A stretch of DNA of 64,000 nt from an uncultured Acidimicrobiales bacterium (lineage in GTDB: Bacteria; Actinomycetota; Acidimicrobiia; Acidimicrobiales; SZUA-35), in the NCBI GenBank assembly GCA_937925335.1, contig CALEWY010000034.1:17178-81177 (forward strand). The letters run 5' to 3'. Positions 51,260-59,135 of the stretch are shown piece by piece. Numbering within the stretch: the first letter of the stretch is position 1; each line of letters opens with the position of its first letter. A model generated the notes under the pieces. It was not told the DNA's origin, ran no database searches, and saw only the letters and a program-made list of their open reading frames with translations. The position numbers and the translations under genes were made by a program.

Positions 51260-53287
51260 AAGAAGACGAAGAAGAACGACGCCTACGACGCGTCGAAGAT
51301 CCAAGTTCTCGAAGGTCTTGACGCGGTTCGTAAGCGCCCCGGCATGTACATCGGTGGCACCGGCACCGAGGGCCTCCAGCACCTCGTGTGGGAGATCATC
51401 GACAACGGCGTCGACGAAGCAGCTGCCGGCTACGCCTCCCACATGGAGATCACACTCCATAAGGACGGTTCGGTCGAGGTGTCCGACGACGGGCGCGGCA
51501 TTCCGATCGACAAGAAGCCGGATGGCCGCTCGGCGCTCGAGGTCGTCTTCACCGAACTCCACGCCGGCGGCAAGTTCGGCTCCGGCGCCTACAGCGCCTC
51601 TGGCGGGCTCCACGGCGTTGGCGCATCGGTTGTGAACGCACTGGCGTCAAAGCTCGTCGCTGAGGTCGATCGAGACGGCTCGACCTGGCGTCTGTGCTTC
51701 AACGAGCGCGTTCCCGGCAATTACCTCAAGTCCGGCGCGTTCAAGGCCGGCTCGAAACTCGCCAAGGTCAAGAAGATCCCGGCGAGCCGCACCGGCACCC
51801 GTGTTCGTTACTGGCCTGACCTCGACGTCTTCGATCCCGACGCCGCGATCGTGTACGAAACCGTTCGTGACCACGTCGCTCGCGTGTGTTTCCTCGTCCC
51901 GGGCCTCCACATCAAGTTGCAGGACCGCCGAGGCGCTGGGCGCGAGGCCGAGGAATTCGTCGCGGCGGGTGGCCTTGCCGACTACGTCGATCATCTGTCG
52001 ATCGGTGAGTCGGTCACCGACATCATGACGATCCATGAGGAGAGCACCTTCGAAGAGAAGGTGCCGGTCGACGGAAAGATGTCGACGGTCGTCCGCCCCT
52101 GCACGATCGACATCGCCGCCCGCTGGGTCAAGGGTTTCGAAACCAACATCGTGAGTTTCGTGAACACGATCCCCACCTCCGAAGGTGGCACCCACGTCAA
52201 GGGTTTCGAGCGGGCAATGCTGAAAGTCGTCAACGACCAGCTGCTGAAAGATGCTCGAAAGCTCAAGAAGCTGGCCAAGACCGACAACGACCGAGCCAGC
52301 ACGGCCGATGTCCAAGAAGGGCTCATCGCGGCCGTCAAGGTCACCTTCCCGGAGCCACAGTTCAAGGGCCAGACCAAACAAGAGCTCGGCACACCGCTTG
52401 TGCAAGGCCTCGTCTACGACGCGATGAAGGCTGGTTTCACCGATTGGTCAAACGGTGGCGGGAAGAAGAGCCAGGTCAACGCTCTCAAAGAAAAGCTGAC
52501 CCAGGCGGTGCTCAACCGAGTCGCCGCTCGCGAACAGCTCGAATCACGACGAAAGGCTTCGAGCCTTTCGTCGAACGGTATGCCCGACAAGCTGGCCGAT
52601 TGCCGCCTGCACGGACCGGACTCCGAGCTTCTGATCGTTGAGGGCAACTCAGCCGCCGGACCGGCAAAGCAGGGCCGCGACGCCGAGATCATGGCGGTCC
52701 TCCCCCTACGGGGCAAGGTCGTGAACGCGGGCAAGGCCTCGCTCAAACAGGTGGTGGACAATGCCGAAGCACAGGCGCTGATCACGGCGATCGGCGCTGG
52801 CTCTGGCCGAGATTTCGATCTCGAAGCGGCGCGCTATGGCCGCATCATCATCTTGTGTGACGCCGACGTCGACGGGAGCCACATTCGGTGCCTCCTGCTG
52901 ACGCTGATCTATCACCACATGCGACCGCTCCTCGAAAACGGCTACGTCTACGCAGCCCAACCTCCGCTGTTCGCAACGAAGATCAAAGGCGAACCCATCT
53001 ACGCCTACACCGACGACGAACGAGCCGAACTCTCAGACAAACACGACATCGAGTTCACCAAGTGGAAGCGCTTCAAGGGCCTGGGCGAAATGAACGTTGA
53101 AGAACTCGCCGAGACAACGCTGAATCCGGCGACTCGAGTTCTGAAGCGGATGACCATGCGCGACGGCGCCGAAGCATCCGATGCCGCCGACCTCTTTAAC
53201 GTGCTGATGGGCAGCGACGTCGCAACCCGCAAGGACTACATCATCGAGAACTCTGGTCTCATCAACCAGGAGCTCCTCGATATCTGA
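51251..53287 (+). CDS. Type II topoisomerase subunit B (topoisomerase IV/ParE-like)
   Basis: 678 residues. The GHKL ATPase domain shows EIIDNGVDEAAAG, DDGRGIPID and GGLHGVGASVVNAL; the TOPRIM domain has EGNSAAGPAKQGRD (Asn where most gyrases have Asp) and LCDADVDGSHIR, then GLGEMNVEELAETTLNP at the C-terminus. PLRGKVVNAGKAS replaces the usual PLRGKILNVEKA. Together with subunit A it should form an A2B2 enzyme that passes DNA duplexes through each other using ATP. It is 50 bp from subunit A, with a peculiar triplicated start in between. Both subunits probably share one transcript. Confidence 0.93.
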   Translation: MAQKKTKKNDAYDASKIQVLEGLDAVRKRPGMYIGGTGTEGLQHLVWEIIDNGVDEAAAGYASHMEITLHKDGSVEVSDDGRGIPIDKKPDGRSALEVVFTELHAGGKFGSGAYSASGGLHGVGASVVNALASKLVAEVDRDGSTWRLCFNERVPGNYLKSGAFKAGSKLAKVKKIPASRTGTRVRYWPDLDVFDPDAAIVYETVRDHVARVCFLVPGLHIKLQDRRGAGREAEEFVAAGGLADYVDHLSIGESVTDIMTIHEESTFEEKVPVDGKMSTVVRPCTIDIAARWVKGFETNIVSFVNTIPTSEGGTHVKGFERAMLKVVNDQLLKDARKLKKLAKTDNDRASTADVQEGLIAAVKVTFPEPQFKGQTKQELGTPLVQGLVYDAMKAGFTDWSNGGGKKSQVNALKEKLTQAVLNRVAAREQLESRRKASSLSSNGMPDKLADCRLHGPDSELLIVEGNSAAGPAKQGRDAEIMAVLPLRGKVVNAGKASLKQVVDNAEAQALITAIGAGSGRDFDLEAARYGRIIILCDADVDGSHIRCLLLTLIYHHMRPLLENGYVYAAQPPLFATKIKGEPIYAYTDDERAELSDKHDIEFTKWKRFKGLGEMNVEELAETTLNPATRVLKRMTMRDGAEASDAADLFNVLMGSDVATRKDYIIENSGLINQELLDI

Positions 53288-53288
53288 T

Positions 53289-53294
53289 TAGTCT
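53289..53294 (+). promoter_or_regulatory. -10 box of the small acidic protein gene
   Basis: TAGTCT at 53289-53294, just after the topoisomerase B stop, lies 6 nt before the ATG at 53301. Confidence 0.45.
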
Positions 53295-53300
53295 CTTCCT

Positions 53301-53495
53301 ATGGGCTGGCTCTCCAAATTGATGTTCTGGCGCGACGAACCGTCGGTGAGCGACAACGTTGTCGAAGCGGTTGAGGGCTACACCGTCGATGGTTGTTTCG
53401 TCCCGCCCGACGACGTCGTCCCCGACTCGGTCGAGGAGGGCGCAGACAGCGCCGGAGCCGCGATCGACAGCACGATCAAGAACGTGACCGACTAG
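53301..53495 (+). CDS. Small acidic hypothetical protein
   Basis: 64 residues starting MGWLSKLMFWRDEP, a short amphipathic, membrane-seeking N-terminus, followed by an acidic Val/Asp/Glu-rich chain (about 15-64) with one Cys. No known domain is recognised. Coding status is supported by its own -10 box, ATG start 13 nt after the topoisomerase B stop and amino-acid content unlike a random shadow frame. Its last 4 bp overlap the end of the HelD gene on the opposite strand. Function unknown. Confidence 0.6.
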   Translation: MGWLSKLMFWRDEPSVSDNVVEAVEGYTVDGCFVPPDDVVPDSVEEGADSAGAAIDSTIKNVTD

Positions 53496-55582
53496 AGCCT
53501 TGTCGGATCCTCGAGGTTGAGCGCTGCTGGAAGTTCCTCAGCGTGGACGAGCCCGAGATGGCGCACCGCTCGAGTGAGGGCAACGTAGAGGCGCCGCAAT
53601 CCGCCATCCGTGCCAGCGACGATCGCCGCTGGTTCGACCACGATCACGGCATCGAACTCCAGACCCTTCACGCGGTCGGGATCAACAAGAGCGACCGCAT
53701 CGGCTCCAGGTAGACCGGCTCGGCCGACCCGCTCGACGTCGGTTCCCGTTGCACTGAGCACCGCCTCGATCTCGTCGAGATGCTCATCGATCGCAACGAC
53801 AGCAACGCTCGCCGTCTGTTCCCGGAGCGCCGCGACTTCGGTGACGACGGCATCCCATCGCTCGTCGGGTGTCGTGCGCAACACCAGAGGTGGTGCTCCG
53901 CCTGGGCGGACCGATCGAGCAGGCGTGACGTCGGGCGCCGCCTCGGCGAGCAGACGATTGGCAACGTCGAGGATGGAGGCTGGCACTCGATAGCCGACGG
54001 TGAGTTCACACACCCGAGGGGTCGCCGATGCCTGGTCAGCCCCAAGGGCCACCAGCGCGTCGTTCCACGAGCGCGCCGCTCCAGGAGCGGTTGCTTGGGC
54101 CAGGTCACCGAGGATCGTCATCGAACCATTCCGCGCGCGGCGGCCGAGCATCCGCAGCGCCATCGGCGACTGGTCTTGCGCCTCGTCGACGACGACGTGG
54201 CCGTAGTTCGCTCGAGACCCAGCGGTGAGAAAGGTGGCCTCGTCGAGCAGCGGGATGTCGGCGCTTGTCCAGCGCTCGGCGGCCAGCTTCTTTGAGGCGG
54301 TTCGCTTCAACAGCGCTTGAGATTCCGAGTCGATCAGTCCTTCGGCTGCTGCGGCGAGGCGCTTTGGCGAGCTGAAAAGTTCGCGCACGACCACCGGGGC
54401 GGACATGGTCGGCCACATCCGATCCAACAGCTTCTTGAAGCTCGCGTCGTTCTTGAGAGCGGACGTGAACGCCGGCTGGGTTCCCGTGTCCAAACCAGAT
54501 CGCTCGCTGTGACGCCGCCACGCCTCCTGCACGAGCACCTGCCGGAAGACCTCTCTCCCATCGTTGGATGGGAGGTTGCGGGCGAGCGCCGTCTTTTGAA
54601 GTTGCGCCACCTCATCGCGATCCAGACGAATGACCACCACACCGGATGCCAGCTCGACGCCATCGTCAGGCACGGAGATCTTCGCCAAGACGGCACGACG
54701 AAGCACCTCCGCCATCACCAGCCGGCCCTTCACCTCTGCAACATCGAACATCTCGGTCTCTCGAACCGGGAACTTGGCAGCGATCAGGCCTTCGGTGGTG
54801 GTCTGAACAACCGAGGTCTCACCCAGTGACGGCAACACCTCGGCGATGTAGCGGAGGAACAGCCGGTTCGGGCCGACGACCAGGACGTTGTGGTCGGCGA
54901 GATACATCCGCTCCTGAAAGAGCAGGTACGCAGCTCGATGGAGCCCAACCGCGGTTTTGCCGGTGCCTGGACCACCCTGAACAATGAGCATCTCATCGAG
55001 ACCCGCTCGAATGATGACGTCTTGCTCAGCGGCGATGGTCGACACGATGTCGCGCATCTGGCCGGTTCGGGCTCGATCGAGTTCGGCCAGGAGTGGATCC
55101 GGCAACCCAGCTGCACTCGCCGACTCGGGATCGGTGAGATCCTCGTCGAACAGAGCGACGATGGTTCGTCCGTCGAGGCTGAAGCGCCGCCGATGCACGA
55201 GGCCACACGGATCGACTGCGGTCGCTCGGTAGAACGGAGCGGACACGGGTGCTCGCCAGTCGACGACGACAGCATTGGCCTCTCCGTCTTCAACGTGTCG
55301 ACGGCCCACGTACCAACGCTCGCCCGGATTCCCGCGGAACGGTTCACCATCGATTCGGCCGAAGCACAGCGGACCAGCCCCCGCTTCGAGATCCCGCTCA
55401 CGCTTGCGGAGATGCCATTGTGCAACGCGAGCGTCTGCAGTGTTCTCGTCTCGAACTGCCCGATCGCTTGCCTCGAGCGCCTGCGATGTGCGGCTCGACA
55501 TCGCATCGAGACAAACATGGGCGTGATCAAGCCAGCGTTGTTCGGCCTTCACTTCCTCGTCGAATAGCTCTTGATCGGACAC
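53492..55582 (-). CDS. helD: HelD-like superfamily 1 ATPase/helicase
   Basis: 696 residues from GTG 55582. An N-terminal helical arm (EEVKAEQRWLDHAHVCLDAM) and the segment WYVGRRHVEDGEANAVVVDWRAPVSAPFYRA are specific to HelD rather than UvrD. Walker A GGPGTGKT is at 203-210, a VVDEAQDQSPMALRML motif supplies Walker B, and RVKGLEFDAVIVVEP with YVALTRAV are motifs V/VI. HelD removes stalled RNA polymerase from DNA, and in some actinobacteria a variant confers tolerance to rifamycins. The gene converges with the small acidic gene and follows, on the minus strand, the DUF2510 gene region. Confidence 0.9.
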   Translation of the reverse strand: MSDQELFDEEVKAEQRWLDHAHVCLDAMSSRTSQALEASDRAVRDENTADARVAQWHLRKRERDLEAGAGPLCFGRIDGEPFRGNPGERWYVGRRHVEDGEANAVVVDWRAPVSAPFYRATAVDPCGLVHRRRFSLDGRTIVALFDEDLTDPESASAAGLPDPLLAELDRARTGQMRDIVSTIAAEQDVIIRAGLDEMLIVQGGPGTGKTAVGLHRAAYLLFQERMYLADHNVLVVGPNRLFLRYIAEVLPSLGETSVVQTTTEGLIAAKFPVRETEMFDVAEVKGRLVMAEVLRRAVLAKISVPDDGVELASGVVVIRLDRDEVAQLQKTALARNLPSNDGREVFRQVLVQEAWRRHSERSGLDTGTQPAFTSALKNDASFKKLLDRMWPTMSAPVVVRELFSSPKRLAAAAEGLIDSESQALLKRTASKKLAAERWTSADIPLLDEATFLTAGSRANYGHVVVDEAQDQSPMALRMLGRRARNGSMTILGDLAQATAPGAARSWNDALVALGADQASATPRVCELTVGYRVPASILDVANRLLAEAAPDVTPARSVRPGGAPPLVLRTTPDERWDAVVTEVAALREQTASVAVVAIDEHLDEIEAVLSATGTDVERVGRAGLPGADAVALVDPDRVKGLEFDAVIVVEPAAIVAGTDGGLRRLYVALTRAVRHLGLVHAEELPAALNLEDPTRL

Positions 55583-55603
55583 GATTCATCAGACCCTGCG
55601 AAT

Positions 55604-56728
55604 TCAGGCTGCGCCGCGGAGGGCTCGGCCGTGGGTGGGTTCGAGGTTGGGATCGAGGCTGCCGCCTCGTTCCCGGTAGATGATGAACATGCCAGCGGCC
55701 GTGAGCGCAGTGGTGACGCCGCCGATCAGCGAGCCGAGGACGCGGCTGGCGAGGTAGGCAGCGGGGTTGCCGCCGACGAGGTCGCGAAATACCAGCTCCG
55801 TGGAGTTGGCATCGAAGGTCGAATTACTGAACCCCGAGGTGATCGGGGCCGTGATGAACGCCGAGAAAATTTGGATCGTGAACGCTGCGATTGCGAGCAG
55901 GATGATCCGTCCGAGCACCGGCCAGAACACACCGTCGGTGAGGCCAAACGAGGAACGGAAACTCCCGACGCTGGATGGCCCAACCGAAGCGGCCGAAAGT
56001 GCCAGCGAAAGGCGGACCCCAAGAAACGCGAGCAACGGGACCATCAAGAAGAAGAGCAGGGCCAGTGGTGGGACGGCTGCCGCCAGCACCAACAAGACCA
56101 CAAAGGCGATGACGAACCCGATGAGCGGGCCGAGCACGACGAACATGATCTTTGGGGCTCGACGAAACACAAACCCAAGCGAATCCGACCAGGGACACTC
56201 ATCGACGGCTTGTTGCTCCGCATCGGCTTCGAATCGGCTGACCTCTTGATCCCCACCAGCGAATCGACGGGCGGCCAGGTCTCGCTCTGAGGCATCTGCG
56301 GCCATGTTGCTCGACACCTGATGCGCCATCGCTGCGGCCACCAGTGCACTGGCGATGAGTGTTACGGCCAGCGATGCGAGCCCGAAAGCCGCGCTTGCCC
56401 CATCGAAGCCAGTGGCTTCGGGTAGGCCGTCGGCGTTCGCTCCAATGTTGCTGATCACCACTCCGTCGATCGCAAGCCAGCTCAAGATGCCCGAGATCAC
56501 CGTTGCGGGAATCGCCACCAACGCCACGATGGTGAAGAGGTGCCCGGCTCGAGACCTGGCGAGACGAATCGCCTCGGAGAACCAGTCCGACGGCATCGAC
56601 AATCCGTTGCCCTGCGATGTTTCGGCGAGCACCTGGTCGGTCCAGCGAGCGCCGTCCCACCAGCGGTGTGATCCGGGCGCCATCGGGTCCTGGTACCAAC
56701 CCGGTTCAGGATTTGTTGGGTTCGTCAT
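55604..56728 (-). CDS. DUF2510 multispanning membrane protein
   Basis: 374 residues. The N-terminal DUF2510 motif PGWYQDPMAPGSHRWWDGARW (about 9-29) is a short cytoplasmic domain common in actinobacterial membrane proteins, which ends in the ARWTDQ hallmark. About five to six membrane helices follow (HLFTIVALVAIPATVISGIL, later LGPLIGFVIAFVVLLVLAA and RIILLAIAAFTIQIFSAFIT). The arrangement is like glycerophosphoryl-diester-type or DUF7544-like integral proteins; no catalytic motif is visible. A 3-bp gap separates it from the upstream phosphatase-type gene on the same strand, so they are probably cotranscribed. Confidence 0.8.
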   Translation of the reverse strand: MTNPTNPEPGWYQDPMAPGSHRWWDGARWTDQVLAETSQGNGLSMPSDWFSEAIRLARSRAGHLFTIVALVAIPATVISGILSWLAIDGVVISNIGANADGLPEATGFDGASAAFGLASLAVTLIASALVAAAMAHQVSSNMAADASERDLAARRFAGGDQEVSRFEADAEQQAVDECPWSDSLGFVFRRAPKIMFVVLGPLIGFVIAFVVLLVLAAAVPPLALLFFLMVPLLAFLGVRLSLALSAASVGPSSVGSFRSSFGLTDGVFWPVLGRIILLAIAAFTIQIFSAFITAPITSGFSNSTFDANSTELVFRDLVGGNPAAYLASRVLGSLIGGVTTALTAAGMFIIYRERGGSLDPNLEPTHGRALRGAA

Positions 56729-56731
56729 CGT

Positions 56732-57565
56732 TCAGGCTCCCTTCTCGTGTGTCGTGGCTGGTAGTTCATGAGCACCCGGCTCGCGAAGGTCAAGGTCGAC
56801 GATCACTGCGGCATGGTCCGAGCCCATCTCGCCCTCGGTGCCCCCCAATATGGCACGACGAGCATTGCCGGTTGGCTTTGGCCGGGGCCACGACACGAAA
56901 ACGTAGTCAAGACGGCGGCGCGGCCACTGCGCATCACCGGAGTGCTGGTTCTCACGCGTCCACGTGTGGCCTGGACCATCTCCAACAGCAGCCCACGAAT
57001 CCGTGAAGACGATTCCCGGTCGATATGGCGCGCTCAGGCCAGTGAGGCGGCGGATCTCGTCCGATTCGGGAACGGCATTGAAGTCGCCACCAAGAACCAC
57101 GGGCAGGGAGTCTTCACTCGGCTCACCGCTGAGTTCAAGGATCCAGTCGATGACCGATTCGAGTTGCTGTTGGCGAAGCAGCGATCCGTCGTAGCGCCAG
57201 TCCAGGTGTGTGGTGACCATCCACTGCGGGCCGAGGGGCCCCTCCACCTTCGCAGCCACCGCACTGCGGTGGCCGGGGACACCGTCGATGTTGATCAAGG
57301 CCATCGAGTGCGACTCGAGCATGGGATAGCGGCTCAAGATGGCGTTACCGAAGGGCGATCTCGACCCATCGGAGCGCTGACTTGCGGCGACATCAAAGCC
57401 GAACAGGTCGCCCAGAATCTGTGCTTGATCGCCGTTGGCGTCGCAGAAAACTTCCTGGCACATCACGACGTCAGCATCGAACGATTCAAGCGACGCGTGG
57501 ATCGCCGGTTGGCGGCTCTCCCACGGCCCAAACCGCCACCAAAGATTCCAAGTCACGACACGCAC
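56732..57565 (-). CDS. Endonuclease/exonuclease/phosphatase family protein
   Basis: 277 residues from GTG 57565, a start selected by a -10 box TATCGT 7 nt upstream and by the family pattern beginning VRVVTWNLWW. Metal-site motifs are complete: Asn in TWNLWW, Glu in VVMCQEVF, HLDWR with the active His, GGDFNAVP with Asp and Asn, RRRLDYVFVS and MGSDHAAVIVDL. This is the fold of DNase I, APE1 and sphingomyelinases; specificity cannot be read. No signal peptide. It diverges from the second CarH-like regulator by 71 bp and precedes the DUF2510 membrane gene by 3 bp. Confidence 0.88.
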   Translation of the reverse strand: MRVVTWNLWWRFGPWESRQPAIHASLESFDADVVMCQEVFCDANGDQAQILGDLFGFDVAASQRSDGSRSPFGNAILSRYPMLESHSMALINIDGVPGHRSAVAAKVEGPLGPQWMVTTHLDWRYDGSLLRQQQLESVIDWILELSGEPSEDSLPVVLGGDFNAVPESDEIRRLTGLSAPYRPGIVFTDSWAAVGDGPGHTWTRENQHSGDAQWPRRRLDYVFVSWPRPKPTGNARRAILGGTEGEMGSDHAAVIVDLDLREPGAHELPATTHEKGA

Positions 57566-57572
57566 CGGGTGG

Positions 57573-57578
57573 ACGATA
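57573..57578 (-). promoter_or_regulatory. -10 box of the phosphatase/nuclease gene
   Basis: TATCGT on the minus strand (57578-57573) is 7 nt before the GTG at 57565 and decides that start. Confidence 0.5.
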
Positions 57579-57622
57579 GGCCCCTCAGCCGCTCGGGTCG
57601 GCGCTTTGTCCCCCGGTTGTTC

Positions 57623-57628
57623 TACGGT
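57623..57628 (+). promoter_or_regulatory. -10 box of the second CarH-like gene
   Basis: TACGGT at 57623-57628 lies 8 nt before the GTG at 57637. The -10 boxes of the two divergent genes here are only 44 bp apart. Confidence 0.45.
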
Positions 57629-57636
57629 TCCAGATC

Positions 57637-58494
57637 GTGACGTACTCCTCCAGCGCAGCGCGGCCAGGTGAACAGGACTCTGTCCTGACCCTCGCTGAGG
57701 CCGCTGACCGGCTCGGCGTTCACTACATGACGGCCTACCGATACGTGCAACTCGGACGGCTCGAAGCAACAAAGGTCGGAAAGAGCTGGGCGGTCTCCGA
57801 AGACGCGATCACCGCCTTTCAAGCCGGACCCAACGACGACGCCCTGCCCACGGACGAAGCAATCGATGCTCTCATCGAGGCGATCGTTGCCGGTGAGGAA
57901 GAAGAGGCGTGGAACGTCATCGACCCGATCGTGCGTACAACCACGCCCGACGCCGCGCTCACCGACGTGATCGGTCCGGCGATGGACCGAATTGGCCAGC
58001 AGTGGGTTGACGGTCAGCGATCGATCGCCGACGAGCACCGAGCGAGTGCCGTGACCCGACGGCTTTTGGGGCGAGTACGTCCGTCGTTCCGGGCGCCAGG
58101 GCGGCGTCGAGGTGTTGTTGTTGTCGCCGCACCGACGGGTGATCACCATTCGATTCCCGTCTCGATGTTTGCCGATCTCGTACGGTCCAACGGCTGTGAT
58201 GTGATCGACCTCGGCGCCGAGACTCCTCTCGAGACACTTCTCGAAGTCGCGAATCGCCACGATGGCCGGCTCGTCATTTGTTTGACGATCACTCACCCGC
58301 TTGGCCGGACCGCCGCAAGCCACTCGATCGCCGCGCTTCGTGAGCAGTACCCAGACATCCCGGTCTTTGTCGGCGGGCGGGCGATCGTGTCGACCGACGA
58401 TGCGCTTGCCCTGGGTTCCAGCGCGCTCGACTCGAACGATCCCGCCACCGCCGCGGCATCGGTCGCGCACCTCTCAGCAACCCTCGCTGACTAA
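57637..58494 (+). CDS. CarH/LitR-like B12-binding transcriptional regulator (second copy)
   Basis: 285 residues from GTG. The excisionase/BldC-type HTH (LGVHYMTAYRYVQLGRLEAT, about 26-45) is closely similar to that of the 47805 gene. The helical bundle holds Trp 123 and Glu 133-His 134 (the W-x9-EH adenosylcobalamin motif), and the Rossmann domain has GDHHSIP (Asp 169, His 171). It is a full-length paralogue 9 kb from the first copy, both encoded on the plus strand. Divergence from the phosphatase/DUF2510 pair makes those genes possible targets. Light or cobalamin sensing is inferred from the motifs. Confidence 0.85.
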   Translation: MTYSSSAARPGEQDSVLTLAEAADRLGVHYMTAYRYVQLGRLEATKVGKSWAVSEDAITAFQAGPNDDALPTDEAIDALIEAIVAGEEEEAWNVIDPIVRTTTPDAALTDVIGPAMDRIGQQWVDGQRSIADEHRASAVTRRLLGRVRPSFRAPGRRRGVVVVAAPTGDHHSIPVSMFADLVRSNGCDVIDLGAETPLETLLEVANRHDGRLVICLTITHPLGRTAASHSIAALREQYPDIPVFVGGRAIVSTDDALALGSSALDSNDPATAAASVAHLSATLAD

Positions 58495-58727
58495 CAGCAC
58501 CGTCGAACAGCGCCAGCGAACAGCAGCGAGGAACAGCACCAAAGGCTCGCCAGGTCAGTGTTTCGTGGCCTTTGCGCGCCCCTAAACACACCGGGGGGGG
58601 ACAAATCTTTGATCGGATGTCAAAAAGTTCTCGACTTTTCTTTATTTAGTGCTAAATTCGGAAACCAGGTCGAAGTTCCCCCGTTCCGACCTACCCCGCA
58701 CTCACCAGGGGGATCAAAGGAAGACCG
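58495..58727 (+). promoter_or_regulatory. Upstream region of the whiB-like gene
   Basis: This 233-bp gap has a run of eight G (58593-58600) followed by an AT-rich stretch (58601-58680) unlike its surroundings. It contains the palindrome TTTAG-TG-CTAAA and a possible -10 TAAATT near 58655, so a long 5' leader before the ATG at 58728 is likely. The last 20 bases contain GGAAGA as ribosome site. No gene is recognised in it. Confidence 0.45.
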
Positions 58728-59105
58728 ATGGACACCGAGTTCACACTTCATCCCGAATCGACCCTCGACTGGGCCGATCACGCTGTGTGCAAAGGAATGA
58801 CCGAGGTTTTCTTCGGTCCGTCGGCCGAACGCCCGGAACGCCGTGTCGAGCGAGAAGCGCTCGCCGCTTCCTACTGTGAATCGTGCCCGGTCATCCTTCC
58901 GTGTCGTCGCAATGCTCGCCTCAACCGGGAGCACGGCTTCTGGGGTGGCGAGAACGACGAGCAACGGGCTGCCGCTGGTTTCGCTCCTCGATCACCAAGC
59001 CGACGCTCGGTCATCGCTGCTCGTGACGAAGCTCGTGAGCGTCTTGGCTACGACCCTGAGACCGATGGCGTACCCGTCGCCTTCCTCGCCGCTGCAGGTA
59101 GCTGA
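58728..59105 (+). CDS. WhiB family iron-sulfur regulator
   Basis: 125 residues. The four cluster cysteines are Cys 21, Cys 50, Cys 53 and Cys 59 (CESC and then PCR), and the turn GFWGG at 70-74 follows, which in WhiB proteins contacts the primary sigma factor. The basic C-terminus (PSRRSVIAARDEARERLG) would bind DNA. WhiB proteins are restricted to actinobacteria and their phages and sense O2, NO or redox state through a 4Fe-4S cluster. The AT-rich upstream region suggests elaborate control. Ferrochelatase follows 30 bp after the stop. Confidence 0.95.
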   Translation: MDTEFTLHPESTLDWADHAVCKGMTEVFFGPSAERPERRVEREALAASYCESCPVILPCRRNARLNREHGFWGGENDEQRAAAGFAPRSPSRRSVIAARDEARERLGYDPETDGVPVAFLAAAGS

Positions 59106-59135
59106 ATTCCCTCAGCTGTTCGGCACACTACGCCG

